Of a stretch of 64,000 bases of DNA, positions 34,155 through 43,453 are shown piece by piece. Source of the DNA: Laspinema olomoucense D3b (lineage in GTDB: Bacteria > Cyanobacteriota > Cyanobacteriia > Cyanobacteriales > Laspinemataceae); the NCBI RefSeq assembly GCF_025370785.1, contig NZ_JAMXFA010000003.1, positions 186,001 to 250,000 of the forward strand, read 5' to 3'. The number at the start of each line of letters is the position of its first letter. The stretch's first letter is position 1. The notes below the pieces were generated by a model that was not told where the DNA came from, made no database searches, and was given only the letters and a program-made list of their open reading frames with translations. The translations under genes were made by a program, and so were the position numbers.

Positions 34155-35118
34155 CATTTCTCCTTATGGGTGAGACCCATTAAATTTGTGTGAGGGGGAC
34201 TGAACAAGGCAGGGGGTAGCCGCTCTGTGGGCGTGACTGATGGCTACCAGGGCTTTTTGATCTCAATTGTCTCAATGGTATTAAGGTTACTAATTTTTTG
34301 GGGGGTGGCTGATCCCGGAGGGATGGTGCTTTCTATTAGCAAGGGTAGAGACATCCGTTGTACTTTTTACGAGGTTAGGGAGTGCGCTTAAAGTTGAGAA
34401 ACCATGACACCAGTCAACTGATTGCTGGGAAACGGGGGTTGAGCTTTTGCCGTTTTGCGTCGGATTCGATCCCCAGGTCTTGGTCCATTTTTTATCTGTT
34501 CTGGGTATATTTATCAGGAAAACGGAACTGTTCACCGGCTGAAGGAGTGGCTGGGTGCGATCGCAATGGATCGGCCTGCTTCGAGATGAGTTTAGATGGG
34601 TTATCCCTCCTCTGTCAACCGGGGTAATCGGTAACCTTTGCCCTCGATATTAGCGTTTTTTTTTCGCTCTTGTTCGGCTGAATTCCCCTTTATCTCGGAG
34701 TTTTAATATAAATTCAGATAACTTTATCTTTGTTTGCTGACAAATCTTTAGAAAAACTTACGTTTTGCAGAAAGGATCCGATTAGTTGATGGGGATCGCT
34801 CGGTTTGCGGTGCGATCGGTCTTCAGAGTCTTCCTCTCGTGTCATGGCTCCGCCGTGACACGGGCATTGTGCGGCTCTGCCGTCTAATAGTCTAGGTGTG
34901 GTGACAGGAGGCAGAGCCTCCAAAAGCGCGTGACTCGGCGGAGCCAAGTCACGAGGAAGGGGCATGACTGGGGGAGCCAAGTCACGAGGAGAAGTGTCCA
35001 CCCACTCATGCCTCAACTGACGCGCGATCGCCACCTCAAGAACCCCACCCTAACCCTCCCCAAGACACAGGGGAGGGGACCGGAATACTCTTGTAAGAGG
35101 GTGCGGGCCGCCCCCCCA
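34155..35118. other. Long intergenic region with palindromic repeats
   Basis: About 960 bases with no convincing gene; frames on both strands overlap each other and have poor composition. The left part must carry the pnt promoter. The right part holds the repeat block at 34838-34989 and a pyrimidine-rich dispersed repeat (CCCCACCCTAACCCTCCCC near 35040-35060). Confidence 0.5.
34838..34989. repeat. Cluster of GTCACG-type palindromes
   Basis: Three related units: CGTGTCA/TGACACG arms around TGGCTCCGCCG (34838-34862), CGTGACT/AGTCACG arms around CGGCGGAGCC (34929-34953), and a degraded unit (34963-34989). Between them is the hairpin GGAGGC-AGA-GCCTCC (34907-34921). All could fold in RNA or DNA. 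Confidence 0.65.
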
Positions 35119-35373
35119 TTACCATTTCAAAAAGGCAGCTTCAGGACCTTGTTCATAACGCAACTTGGCGTCCTTCTCAAACCAAGCAATGATCTCCTTG
35201 TGGGTGAGGGACTCCATTGCCACTCCCGAATCTGTAGCGATATGTCGGAGTAGCTTCAAGGAAGAAATCGTCAGGCGGGTTAAAAACTTTTCATGGGATG
35301 CCAGGAGAGCGCCATCAACGGCGTAGGATTCTTCCGGGGTTAAAAATTGGGCAGAGGGTTCGGGAGAGGGCAT
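35119..35373 (-). CDS. Small conserved hypothetical protein downstream of sufR
   Basis: 84 residues, soluble and helical: LTPEESYAVDGALLASHEKFLTRLTISSLKLLRHIA, then a helix with KEIIAWFEKDAKLRYEQG. No cysteine or known motif. Similar short proteins near sufR are familiar in cyanobacteria, but I know of no function. It lies 99 bases beyond the sufR stop on the same strand, so it could be on the sufR transcript and under SufR control. Confidence 0.7.
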   Translation of the reverse strand: MPSPEPSAQFLTPEESYAVDGALLASHEKFLTRLTISSLKLLRHIATDSGVAMESLTHKEIIAWFEKDAKLRYEQGPEAAFLKW

Positions 35374-35472
35374 AGTTTTTTATTTAGACAGCATAATATT
35401 GATGCCGCAGTTGCGACAACTTCCGAAGCAATTTTAAACCTTAACGTTACAGGTTGAGGATTCTGGAAGCGG

Positions 35473-36147
35473 TTAAAGGGCCGATCGCACCGTTTCTGAT
35501 TGCAGGGTAATTAAATAGCCGCAACGGTGTTCGCCGTCAATCATCCAGTAGGTCCGTTCCACGGTGCAATCGGGGAGGATTGCTTCAAACATTTCTAGCT
35601 CATGTCCACAAACGCTGGGAAAGGATTCCGCGACGGTGGAAATGGCACAGTTATGTTCCGTGAGCAAAAAGCAGTCGCGGCTGTTGGACCCCTCCGATTC
35701 GACCCGATGGACCTCCGCCATATAGCCTTCGGCTTGGCGCAGTTTGACTAATCCCGCCACCCGTTCCGATAAGGGCTGATTTCCCAGGCGATCGCGGTAA
35801 TGGATAGCTTTGCGTTCCCACTGCTTCCGCAAAATTGAAGTCATCTGGTCCTCCCCCATCGTTTCTGCCAAGGTCCCCAAGAGGGAGACGGCAAAATCAT
35901 CATATTGATTAGGGAAGTAATCTTTCCCCTTGTGGGTGAGTTCATATTGATGCTGGGGTCGTCCCATTCCCGCCTGTACCGCCTTATGGCGAATCAACTC
36001 CTCCGCTTCGAGGTCCTTGAGATGGCGGCGAATTGCTTGGGGAGAGATATCTAAAACTTCGGCTAACTCCTGAGCCGTGGCTAGACCCTGCTTTAATAAG
36101 TATTGCAGGATATCTTCTTTAGTGGAAGGTTGCTGAGTAGTCGTCAT
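35473..36147 (-). CDS. sufR: Iron-sulfur sensing transcriptional repressor SufR
   Basis: About 224 residues. The frame is open up to 36246, but homologues begin at MTTTQQPSTKEDILQYLL, giving the ATG at 36147 (or the one at 36150). The DeoR/ArsR-type winged helix is ATAQELAEVLDISPQAIRRHLKDLE. The C-terminal Fe-S ligand block has four cysteines spaced exactly C-x12-C-x13-C-x14-C (HNC, SVC, PDC, HRC), the SufR signature. With a bound [4Fe-4S] cluster it represses the suf genes and itself. Two CAAC-N6-GTTG sites lie directly upstream. It is divergent from ftrC-sufBCDS. Confidence 0.95.
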   Translation of the reverse strand: MTTTQQPSTKEDILQYLLKQGLATAQELAEVLDISPQAIRRHLKDLEAEELIRHKAVQAGMGRPQHQYELTHKGKDYFPNQYDDFAVSLLGTLAETMGEDQMTSILRKQWERKAIHYRDRLGNQPLSERVAGLVKLRQAEGYMAEVHRVESEGSNSRDCFLLTEHNCAISTVAESFPSVCGHELEMFEAILPDCTVERTYWMIDGEHRCGYLITLQSETVRSAL

Positions 36148-36203
36148 CATGCTGCCTGTAGTCAAACGCCAAAACGCTCGAAAAAATCTATTGCCGACTT
36201 TGA

Positions 36204-36217
36204 CAACACACTTGTTG
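36204..36217. promoter_or_regulatory. SufR operator 1
   Basis: CAAC-ACACTT-GTTG matches the SufR site CAAC-N6-GTTG described in cyanobacteria. It is 57 bases before the sufR ATG (36147), over its likely promoter. Confidence 0.75.
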
Positions 36218-36243
36218 CTAAAGTATTCTAAAATAGAATTAAG

Positions 36244-36257
36244 CAACAGGGGTGTTG
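36244..36257. promoter_or_regulatory. SufR operator 2
   Basis: CAAC-AGGGGT-GTTG is a second exact match to CAAC-N6-GTTG, centred 40 bases from the first. Between them is ATTCTA-AAA-TAGAAT (36224-36238). A TATTATATATAG -10-like element follows at about 36267, pointing toward ftrC and suf. Confidence 0.75.
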
Positions 36258-36291
36258 TTTTAACCCTATTATATATAGACGGAGGGCAAGG

Positions 36292-36360
36292 ATGCCCAAC
36301 CAGGCAAAGAGAAAGAATCCAAAGGACGGGAGATCATGGACCAGTGATTGGGAACGATAA
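36292..36360 (+). CDS. Possible 22-codon leader peptide in the suf control region
   Basis: An ATG at 36292 has GGAGG six bases upstream and opens a frame of 22 codons (MPNQAKRKNPKDGRSWTSDW...) ending in TAA. It lies between SufR operator 2 and ftrC on the same strand. The product is basic and polar. The strong ribosome site is the main support; it may be chance. Confidence 0.3.
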   Translation: MPNQAKRKNPKDGRSWTSDWER

Positions 36361-36512
36361 CAGCAAACTGCCCCCCAGTAAAGAGGGCGCAGTCCCTGGC
36401 TGAGAGTTCACCGATTGACTCATTCAAGGGGCGATCGCCTGAATCCGACCTCAACCTTCCCCTAAATCGGGGATCCTCCCCCCAAAATTTGCTCGTTATA
36501 TCAACCTGGATA

Positions 36513-36875
36513 ATGACTTTAGAACAGCCGACAAAACAAGCCACCGACAAAAACCTAGAAGCGATGCGGCACTTTTCCGAGCAGTACGCCCAACGCACTG
36601 GGACCTACTTCTGCTCCGATTTGGGCGTCACTGCCGTAGTCATCGAAGGATTGGCGAAAAACAAGGATGAGTTGGGTGCACCCCTATGTCCCTGTCGCCA
36701 CTACGAAGACAAAGAAGCCGAAGTCAAAGCCACCTTCTGGAATTGTCCCTGCATTCCCATGCGCGAGCGCAAAGAATGTCACTGTATGTTATTTCTGACC
36801 GAAGATAATCCATTCGCGGGTAAAGAACAGAACATTTCGTTTGACGAAATTCGCGAAATGACCAATCAATATTAA
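36513..36875 (+). CDS. ftrC: Ferredoxin:thioredoxin reductase catalytic (beta) chain
   Basis: 120 residues from the ATG at 36513 (the frame is open further up but the upstream part has no family character). The seven cysteines of the family are Cys34, CPC (59-61), CPC (78-80) and CHC (89-91). They carry the [4Fe-4S] cluster and the redox disulfide that reduces thioredoxin using photosystem-I ferredoxin. The gene lies between the SufR operators and sufB, so this Fe-S enzyme is probably governed by SufR. That placement is inferred from position. The variable chain gene ftrV is not in this window. Confidence 0.93.
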   Translation: MTLEQPTKQATDKNLEAMRHFSEQYAQRTGTYFCSDLGVTAVVIEGLAKNKDELGAPLCPCRHYEDKEAEVKATFWNCPCIPMRERKECHCMLFLTEDNPFAGKEQNISFDEIREMTNQY

Positions 36876-36923
36876 CCCCTTCCGAACACTTTAAAATTCC
36901 AAGGGCGTCGGCACTGCAAAGAT

Positions 36924-36992
36924 TAGAAACCGGGTTTTATAACAAAAATTATCTCGGATTTGCACCCAATCTAGGTAAAAAACCCGGTTTCT
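36924..36992. repeat. Interspersed inverted repeat (AGAAACC/GGTTTCT family)
   Basis: Arms TTAGAAACCGGGTTTT and AAAACCCGGTTTCTTC, about 40 bases apart, between ftrC and sufB. Confidence 0.65.
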
Positions 36993-37107
36993 TCTCCCCC
37001 GACTCTAACCCTAAGCTGACGTTCTAGGAGCCTACTCAACCGTCCCGTTGACTCAGTTCCACCCCCTGCCCTGGATCCGAACCTAGAGAGAACACTCAAC
37101 TAAGACT

Positions 37108-38547
37108 ATGACTGCTACAACTGCAAAAACCCTTGTTAATCAACCCTATAAATATGGATTCATCACCGACGTTGAATCCGACACTTTACCCCCCGGCATT
37201 AATGAAGATGTCGTCCGGTTAATTTCAGCCAAAAAAGAAGAACCGGAGTTTATGTTAGAATTCCGCCTCCGAGCCTTTCGGCAATGGCAAAAAATGGCGG
37301 ATCCAACTTGGGCGCAGGTTAACTATCCCAAAATTAATTATCAAGATATCATTTACTATTCTGCTCCCAAGAAAAAGCAAAAACTGAATAGCATGGATGA
37401 GGTGGACCCCGCCATTATCGAAACTTTCGAGAAACTGGGAATTCCCCTCTCCGAACAAAAGCGCTTGAGTAACGTTGCCGTAGATGCCGTCTTTGATAGC
37501 GTTTCGATCGCCACCACCTTTAGAGAAAAATTGGCCGAAGAAGGAGTAATTTTCTGCTCCATTTCTGAAGCCGTCAAGGACTATCCTGAACTGGTGAAGC
37601 AATATCTAGGCAGTGTCGTCCCCATCGCCGATAATTACTTCGCTGCCCTCAACTCTGCGGTGTTTAGCGATGGCTCCTTTGTCTATATCCCCAAAGGCGT
37701 CAAATGTCCGATGGAACTCTCCACCTATTTCCGGATTAACAATGGCGAATCGGGGCAGTTTGAGCGCACCTTGATTATTGCTGAAGAAGGCAGCCATGTC
37801 TCCTATTTGGAAGGCTGCACTGCCCCCATGTTTGACACAAACCAACTCCATGCCGCAGTTGTCGAACTGGTTGCCTTGGATGATGCCGAAATTAAATATT
37901 CCACGGTCCAAAACTGGTACGCTGGAGATGAAAATGGCAAGGGCGGAATTTATAATTTCGTTACCAAGCGCGGATTGTGTAAAGGCAAGAATTCTAAGAT
38001 TTCTTGGACTCAAGTTGAAACGGGTTCAGCGATTACTTGGAAATATCCCAGTTGTGTGTTAGTGGGGGATAATTCTGTGGGTGAATTTTACTCCGTCGCC
38101 CTCACAAATAACAAACAACAAGCTGATACCGGCACCAAAATGATCCATATCGGCAAAAATACCCGAAGCACGATTATTTCAAAGGGAATTTCGGCAGGAA
38201 ATTCGGCCAATAGCTATCGCGGATTGGTGAAGGTTTCACCGAAAGCCCAAGGTGCACGCAACTATTCCCAGTGTGATTCTATGCTGATTGGGGACAACGC
38301 TCAGGCGAATACTTTCCCCTATATTCAGGTAGAGAATGATACGGCAAAAGTTGAGCATGAAGCCTCTACTTCTAAGATAGGGGAAGATCAACTGTTCTAT
38401 TTTGCGCAACGGGGAATCTCGCCGGAGGATGCGGTTTCTATGATGATTAGCGGATTCTGCAAGGATGTGTTTAATCAGTTGCCGATGGAATTTGCAGTGG
38501 AAGCCGATCGCTTGTTGAGCTTGAAGTTAGAAGGCTCAGTGGGTTAA
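37108..38547 (+). CDS. sufB: Fe-S cluster assembly scaffold protein SufB
   Basis: 479 residues, full length. SufB is the core of the SufBC2D scaffold on which clusters are built in the cytoplasm. Seen: [16 protein letters not shown] near the start, [37 protein letters not shown], a long right-handed beta-helix with [17 protein letters not shown], and the C-terminal [21 protein letters not shown]. Cys residues in SYLEGC and in YSQCDSM are conserved positions. It follows ftrC and is followed by sufC 118 bases on. Confidence 0.97.
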   Translation: MTATTAKTLVNQPYKYGFITDVESDTLPPGINEDVVRLISAKKEEPEFMLEFRLRAFRQWQKMADPTWAQVNYPKINYQDIIYYSAPKKKQKLNSMDEVDPAIIETFEKLGIPLSEQKRLSNVAVDAVFDSVSIATTFREKLAEEGVIFCSISEAVKDYPELVKQYLGSVVPIADNYFAALNSAVFSDGSFVYIPKGVKCPMELSTYFRINNGESGQFERTLIIAEEGSHVSYLEGCTAPMFDTNQLHAAVVELVALDDAEIKYSTVQNWYAGDENGKGGIYNFVTKRGLCKGKNSKISWTQVETGSAITWKYPSCVLVGDNSVGEFYSVALTNNKQQADTGTKMIHIGKNTRSTIISKGISAGNSANSYRGLVKVSPKAQGARNYSQCDSMLIGDNAQANTFPYIQVENDTAKVEHEASTSKIGEDQLFYFAQRGISPEDAVSMMISGFCKDVFNQLPMEFAVEADRLLSLKLEGSVG

Positions 38548-38665
38548 GGGTTCGGGAATATTTCCCGGTAGTCAAGGGATTGGAAAGAGGCGATCGCCGC
38601 TGATGGATCGCCTTTTCTAACCCTCGAATTTAGTTTGGTCAATGGAATGAAATGATTGAGGAGCA

Positions 38666-39454
38666 ATGATTAAAGAAGGTAGTCCAGTGATTCTCTCCGT
38701 TCGCGATTTAACGGCGAATGTGAATGATACCCCCATTCTCAAAGGCTTGAATCTGGAAATCAAGGCGGGAGAAATCCATGCAATTATGGGACCGAATGGT
38801 TCTGGTAAAAGTACCTTTTCTAAGGTGCTATCGGGTCATCCCGCTTACGAAGTCACCGGGGGAGAAGTGATTTTTATGGGTCAAAATCTTCTGGAGTTAG
38901 AACCAGAAGAACGCTCGTTAGCAGGAGTCTTCTTGGCGTTTCAATATCCCTTGGAAATTCCGGGGGTAAGTAACTTAGACTTTTTAAGGGTTGCCTACAA
39001 TTCTCGCCGCAAACATTTGGGGTTAGAGGAAGTCGATGCCTTTGATTTTGAAGACATCATTGAAGAAAAGCTGGACGTGGTGAAGATGAATCCAGCATTT
39101 CTCAACCGCAGTGTGAATGAAGGATTTTCCGGCGGGGAAAAGAAGCGCAACGAAATCTTGCAGATGGCGCTGTTAGAGCCAAAATTAGCCATTTTGGATG
39201 AGACAGATTCTGGCTTAGATATTGATGCTTTGAAAATTGTTGCCAGTGGGGTGAATCAGTTATCTTCGGCAGATAATGCCGTGTTAGCAATTACCCACTA
39301 TCAGCGCTTGCTGAATTATATTGTGCCGGATTATGTTCATGTCATGGAAGGGGGTCGAATTTTGACCACCGGAACCAAAGAGTTGGCGCTGGAATTGGAA
39401 GAACGTGGATATGATTGGGTGGTAGAAGCCGATCGGGTGAAGGCAGGTGTATAA
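38666..39454 (+). CDS. sufC: Fe-S cluster assembly ATPase SufC
   Basis: 262 residues. It is the ABC-type ATPase that drives the SufBCD complex. Walker [16 protein letters not shown]-loop [13 protein letters not shown], the SufC-type signature [14 protein letters not shown], Walker [17 protein letters not shown] and the switch His in ITHYQ are all intact. The stop overlaps the sufD start by one base (TAATG), indicating translational coupling. Confidence 0.97.
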   Translation: MIKEGSPVILSVRDLTANVNDTPILKGLNLEIKAGEIHAIMGPNGSGKSTFSKVLSGHPAYEVTGGEVIFMGQNLLELEPEERSLAGVFLAFQYPLEIPGVSNLDFLRVAYNSRRKHLGLEEVDAFDFEDIIEEKLDVVKMNPAFLNRSVNEGFSGGEKKRNEILQMALLEPKLAILDETDSGLDIDALKIVASGVNQLSSADNAVLAITHYQRLLNYIVPDYVHVMEGGRILTTGTKELALELEERGYDWVVEADRVKAGV

Positions 39455-40827
39455 TGGTTATAGAGGTTTCTAAAAAACCCCAGGTGTCTTATTTAGATGA
39501 ATTGTTGAAACAGGCAGTCGCCTCTCCTGCGCCGGTGGTGAATCCACAGTATGGAATTGCACCCCCGATTGCGGCTTTATTGCAGCAGGTGCGAGATAAT
39601 GCCGCAACCTGGGTGCGAGAGTTGGCAATGCCGACGCGCAAAGATGAGGAATGGCGAGTTACGGATTTGTCGGGGTTGCAGGCATTGACGTTCCAAGCAG
39701 CACCTCCGGAGGCAATTCCGGCGACGGGAGTTGCGCCTTTTGAGTTACCCGAAATGTTAGACAGCCGCTTAGTGTTTGTTAATGGCTGTTATTCCTCTGA
39801 ACTTTCCAATGTTTCGGGATTACCGGAAGGGATATTTGTCGGAAATCTGGGACAATTGCCAGAATTGTTGCAGACTGATTTGCCAAAATATTTGGGCAAT
39901 GTTGAGGGAAACAAAGAGGTGTTTACTTCTTTGAATACGGCGGGATTAATGGATGCGGCAGTGGTGTGGATTGCCAAGGATGTGGCAGTTGACAAACCGA
40001 TTCATCTGTTATTTATGGCAGTTCCTGGAGATCAACCCCGGTTAGTTCAATCCCGCTGTTTGGTGGTGGCGGAACGAGGAAGTCGCTGCACGGCGATCGA
40101 GGAATATGTGGTGGCGGATGACGATTCCTGCGGCAATTTTAAGGGGAATGCGCCTTATTTTACCAATGCCGTCACGGAAATCTGGGTAGCGGAAAATGCT
40201 CAAGTGACTCATGCCAAAATACAGCGTGAGAGTACGAGCTCATTCCATATTGGCAAGAGTGCGATCGCCCAAGCGAAAGATAGCAATTATTCCTGTACCG
40301 CAGTTTCCACCGGCGGTTTACTCTCCCGGCATAATCTGGAAGTGTACCAACAGGGGGAAGGAACTTATACCACCCTCAACGGATTGGCGATCGCTGCGGG
40401 AAAACAAGTCAGCGATACCCACAGTGCGATCGTGCTTAACCATCCCCACGGCACCAGCAAACAACTGCACAAATGTATCATTGATGATGCAGCGCAAGGC
40501 ATATTTAATGGTAAAGTTTTTGTCCCCAAACCGGCACAACTCACCGATGCCAGCCAGTTGAATCGCACGTTATTGCTCTCGCCGAAAGCACGAGTTGATA
40601 CCAAACCCCAGCTAGAAATCACCGCTGATAACGTCAAATGTTCTCACGGTGCCACCATCAGCCAACTGGAAGAAGATGAACTCTTCTACTTGCGGAGTCG
40701 CGGATTAGACCCCGTGATGAGTCGCAATCTGCTAATTGATGGATTTGCCGGAGAAATTCTACAAGAATTACCCTCCGGTGCCTTGCAAACGAAAATTTCT
40801 CGATGTGTTGCTTGCAAAAGTATCTAA
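39454..40827 (+). CDS. sufD: Fe-S cluster assembly protein SufD
   Basis: 457 residues from the ATG at 39454, which overlaps the sufC stop; the frame is open 13 codons further but those codons lie inside sufC. SufD is the SufB-like partner in the scaffold. Seen: WVRELAMPTRKDEEWRVTDLS near the N-terminus, the beta-helix core, NHPHGTSKQLHKC and SHGATISQLEEDELFYLRSRG, which match SufD. It follows sufC directly and precedes sufS by 364 bases that contain dispersed repeats. Confidence 0.96.
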   Translation: MVIEVSKKPQVSYLDELLKQAVASPAPVVNPQYGIAPPIAALLQQVRDNAATWVRELAMPTRKDEEWRVTDLSGLQALTFQAAPPEAIPATGVAPFELPEMLDSRLVFVNGCYSSELSNVSGLPEGIFVGNLGQLPELLQTDLPKYLGNVEGNKEVFTSLNTAGLMDAAVVWIAKDVAVDKPIHLLFMAVPGDQPRLVQSRCLVVAERGSRCTAIEEYVVADDDSCGNFKGNAPYFTNAVTEIWVAENAQVTHAKIQRESTSSFHIGKSAIAQAKDSNYSCTAVSTGGLLSRHNLEVYQQGEGTYTTLNGLAIAAGKQVSDTHSAIVLNHPHGTSKQLHKCIIDDAAQGIFNGKVFVPKPAQLTDASQLNRTLLLSPKARVDTKPQLEITADNVKCSHGATISQLEEDELFYLRSRGLDPVMSRNLLIDGFAGEILQELPSGALQTKISRCVACKSI

Positions 40828-41191
40828 TTTTCTCCATAACCCGACAGTTTTAATGACGGGCGAAGCGGTGAAAGCATTATCGAGCAATTTATCGATGTAG
40901 AGACGTGAAATATTGCGTCTCTACAACCCCAGTTTTAACGCTATAAAAAATCATGATAACAATTCTGTCTTTAGACTTCTAGCAAAATACTAAAAAGCCC
41001 CCCTTATTAAGGGGGGTTGGGGGGATCAATTCGGATTTTTGCAAGATATAACCCGCACCCTAAAGGGTGGGGCTATACAGACGAAGCCTGCCTCCGCAGG
41101 CTAAGAGAGAAATTGAATAATTTTGCATTAATTTTCTCTAACTGATTTTTTTCCCAGTTCCAACCCATTTATCCTTTATTCATTCAGGACC
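40828..41191. other. sufD-sufS intergenic region with two dispersed repeats
   Basis: Contains the GC-rich repeat CCCCCCTTATTAAGGGGGGT followed by TGGGGGGAT (about 40997-41026) and the GGCTATACAGACGAAGCC unit (41071-41088) followed by TGCCTCCGCAGGCTAA. Such insertions may separate sufS transcription from sufBCD. A TACAACCCC stretch and short AT-rich runs precede sufS. No gene is seen. Confidence 0.55.
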
Positions 41192-42454
41192 ATGATAGTT
41201 ACCCAAGAAAAAACATTAGCCCAAAAAGTCCGCCCTGATTTCTCGATTTTAAATCAAGAAATTCATGGCAAACCGTTAGTTTATTTAGATAACGCCGCCA
41301 CTTCCCAAAAGCCGGTACAGGTTTTGGATGCCTTGCGCCGTTACTATGATTTTGACAATGCCAACGTCCACCGAGGGGTTCATACCCTCAGTGGACGTGC
41401 TACGGATGCTTATGAAGGGGCCCGAGAAAAAATTGCCAAATTTGTGAATGCGGCATCATCACAGGAAATAATTTATACCCGCAACGCCAGTGAGGGAATT
41501 AACCTCGTTGCGAATACCTGGGGAATGAGCAATATTCGGGCGGGAGACGAAATTATCCTCACCGTCATGGAGCATCACAGCAACTTAGTTCCTTGGCAAA
41601 TTTTAGCCCAAAAAACAGGAGCGGTTCTCAAATTTGTCGAACTCACGGAAACCCAAGAGTTTGATATGGACCAATATAAAACCCTGCTTTCGGAGAAAAC
41701 GAAATTAGTAGCAGTGGTTCATATTTCTAATACCTTGGGTTGTATTAATCCGGTGAAAGAAATTGCGACCCTGGCCCATGAACAGGGGGTAAAAGTCTTG
41801 ATTGATGCTTGCCAAAGTATGCCGCATCTGCCGATTGATGTCCAGGATATGGATTGTGATTGGTTAGTGGCATCGGGACATAAAATGTGTGCGCCAACCG
41901 GAATTGGGTTCCTGTATGGCAAACTGGCAGTATTGCGATCGATGCCGCCCTTTTTAGGGGGTGGAGAGATGATTGCCGATGTATTTTTAGACCATTCCAC
42001 CTATGCCGATGTCCCTCATAAATTTGAGGCGGGAACTCCTGCGATCGGGGAAGCGGTAGCGCTGGGTGCGGCAGTAGACTATCTCAGCAGCATTGGCATG
42101 GATAAAATCTATGACTATGAGAAAGAGTTGACTGCCTATTTGTTTGAGCAACTCAACCCCATTTCAGATGTCAAAATTTACGGACCTCAACCGAAAGCAG
42201 ATGGATCAGGACGAGCGGCATTAGCTTCCTTTACCTGCGGAACAGTCCATCCCCATGACCTTTCTACGATTTTAGATCAAGCAGGGGTGGCGATTCGTGC
42301 CGGACATCATTGCACTCAACCTTTACATCGTGTAATAGGCGCACAATCCACCGCCCGGGCGAGTTTGTATTTCTACAATACCACAGAAGAAATTGATGCT
42401 TTTATTGTGGCATTAAAAGAGGCGATCGACTTTTTTGGTGGCATATTTGGGTAA
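41192..42454 (+). CDS. sufS: Cysteine desulfurase SufS (class II)
   Basis: 420 residues, normal length. It removes sulfur from cysteine with pyridoxal phosphate and hands it to the Suf scaffold. Lys231 in ASGHKMCAP is the PLP lysine; Cys374 in RAGHHCTQP is the persulfide cysteine in the short-loop form typical of Suf[11 protein letters not shown] and IDACQSMPH carry the PLP contacts. No sufE lies beside it here. A clear intrinsic terminator follows. Confidence 0.97.
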   Translation: MIVTQEKTLAQKVRPDFSILNQEIHGKPLVYLDNAATSQKPVQVLDALRRYYDFDNANVHRGVHTLSGRATDAYEGAREKIAKFVNAASSQEIIYTRNASEGINLVANTWGMSNIRAGDEIILTVMEHHSNLVPWQILAQKTGAVLKFVELTETQEFDMDQYKTLLSEKTKLVAVVHISNTLGCINPVKEIATLAHEQGVKVLIDACQSMPHLPIDVQDMDCDWLVASGHKMCAPTGIGFLYGKLAVLRSMPPFLGGGEMIADVFLDHSTYADVPHKFEAGTPAIGEAVALGAAVDYLSSIGMDKIYDYEKELTAYLFEQLNPISDVKIYGPQPKADGSGRAALASFTCGTVHPHDLSTILDQAGVAIRAGHHCTQPLHRVIGAQSTARASLYFYNTTEEIDAFIVALKEAIDFFGGIFG

Positions 42455-42470
42455 TCCCTAATTTCAATCA

Positions 42471-42498
42471 CCCCGCAACCTACAGGTTGCGGGGTTTT
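42471..42498 (+). terminator. Intrinsic terminator after sufS
   Basis: CCCCGCAACC and GGTTGCGGGG pair perfectly around a four-base loop and are followed by TTTT. It lies 17 bases after the stop. Confidence 0.85.
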
Positions 42499-42608
42499 GC
42501 TACAAATACCAGATTTGGCATAACTTTTCAACAGTAAAGCAGGATTAACATAGAATTGTAATCTGACAATTGAATTAGAAATAACCGTTCAATTGGGAGA
42601 AGAAAATT

Positions 42609-43127
42609 ATGACTCAAGAACTCGTGGATTTAAGAAACAGTATCCTAGAGGGACGTTATCAAGATGCTTTGACACTGCTAAATGAACTAGATGGCATGAG
42701 CAAAAAAGCCACCGTAAGAGCCATTAAATCTTTTGCGATTAGAATGTTATTGCATTTAATTAAAAATCAACTAGAGCAGCGTCTCACGAATTCTTGGGCG
42801 GCTTCCATTCGCGGTTCTATTTTAGAAATCCAAGACCTCAACTTAAAAGAAAATCAAACCTCTTACTATATAAAATCCGATGAATGGGATAGCCTCTTAA
42901 CAGAAGCGATCGAGGTAGCTATTCGGGATGCCAGCGTGGAAGTGTTAGAAGGGGCCTATTCACCCTTTCAACTCTCAAACCGGGTGAATCGGCCCGAAGT
43001 AATGGCAATAGCGCAAGATTTGTTAAGCCTAATTTATACCCATTCAGCCCTAGAATTACCTGAAAAAGTTGATGAGAAACTCAGCCATTTAGCGGGAGGA
43101 GAAACCTGGAAAGAAGGTCGGCAATGA
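42609..43127 (+). CDS. DUF29-type conserved hypothetical protein
   Basis: 172 residues with a good ribosome site (GGGAGAAG before the ATG). It is helical: ALTLLNELDGMSKKATVRAIK, MLLHLIKNQLEQRLTNSWAASIRGS, then DEWDSLLTEAIEVAIRDAS. The helix-rich layout with the SWAASIR segment resembles cyanobacterial DUF29 proteins, often linked to mobile or multi-copy loci. The similarity is judged by eye. It lies between two terminator-bounded transcripts and is convergent with the acylphosphatase gene. Confidence 0.6.
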   Translation: MTQELVDLRNSILEGRYQDALTLLNELDGMSKKATVRAIKSFAIRMLLHLIKNQLEQRLTNSWAASIRGSILEIQDLNLKENQTSYYIKSDEWDSLLTEAIEVAIRDASVEVLEGAYSPFQLSNRVNRPEVMAIAQDLLSLIYTHSALELPEKVDEKLSHLAGGETWKEGRQ

Positions 43128-43165
43128 GGAAAAAGGACAAGGCAATGCCTTGTCCCGAGAGTGTG

Positions 43166-43447
43166 TTATTTATAGCGGGTGGTGAAGCCGGTGAGTCCTT
43201 GGGGGGGTTGATAGGTGACGGTGACATCAGTGACTTGGGCGGATGAGGGTCCTTGATGACACCAAGCTATCATGCGATCGAGGGTTTCGGAAGTGCCTTC
43301 AAAGATGGCTTCGACTCGTCCATCGGTGAGGTTTCTCACCCAACCGGATACGCCTAATTTCTGGGCTTGATGGACGGTACTAAATCGATACCCGACTCCC
43401 TGAACAATTCCCGAAATTAAGACGTGAGCGCACTTTGTTTCGGTCAT
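43166..43447 (-). CDS. acyP: Acylphosphatase
   Basis: 93 residues, usual length. It hydrolyses carboxyl-phosphate bonds of acyl phosphates. The active-site loop is ISGIVQGVGYRFSTV with the catalytic Arg, and the catalytic Asn lies in WVRNLTDGRVEAI. The ATG at 43447 has GAGGAC about ten bases upstream, inside the pcyA stop region. It begins six bases after the pcyA stop, so both are probably one operon. Confidence 0.95.
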   Translation of the reverse strand: MTETKCAHVLISGIVQGVGYRFSTVHQAQKLGVSGWVRNLTDGRVEAIFEGTSETLDRMIAWCHQGPSSAQVTDVTVTYQPPQGLTGFTTRYK

Positions 43448-43453
43448 GGTCTT

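Noticed and set aside
34290-35253. Several 80-110 codon frames on both strands between pntA1 and the gene at 35119
   Set aside because: They overlap each other and the palindromic repeats, and show no domain or sensible composition.
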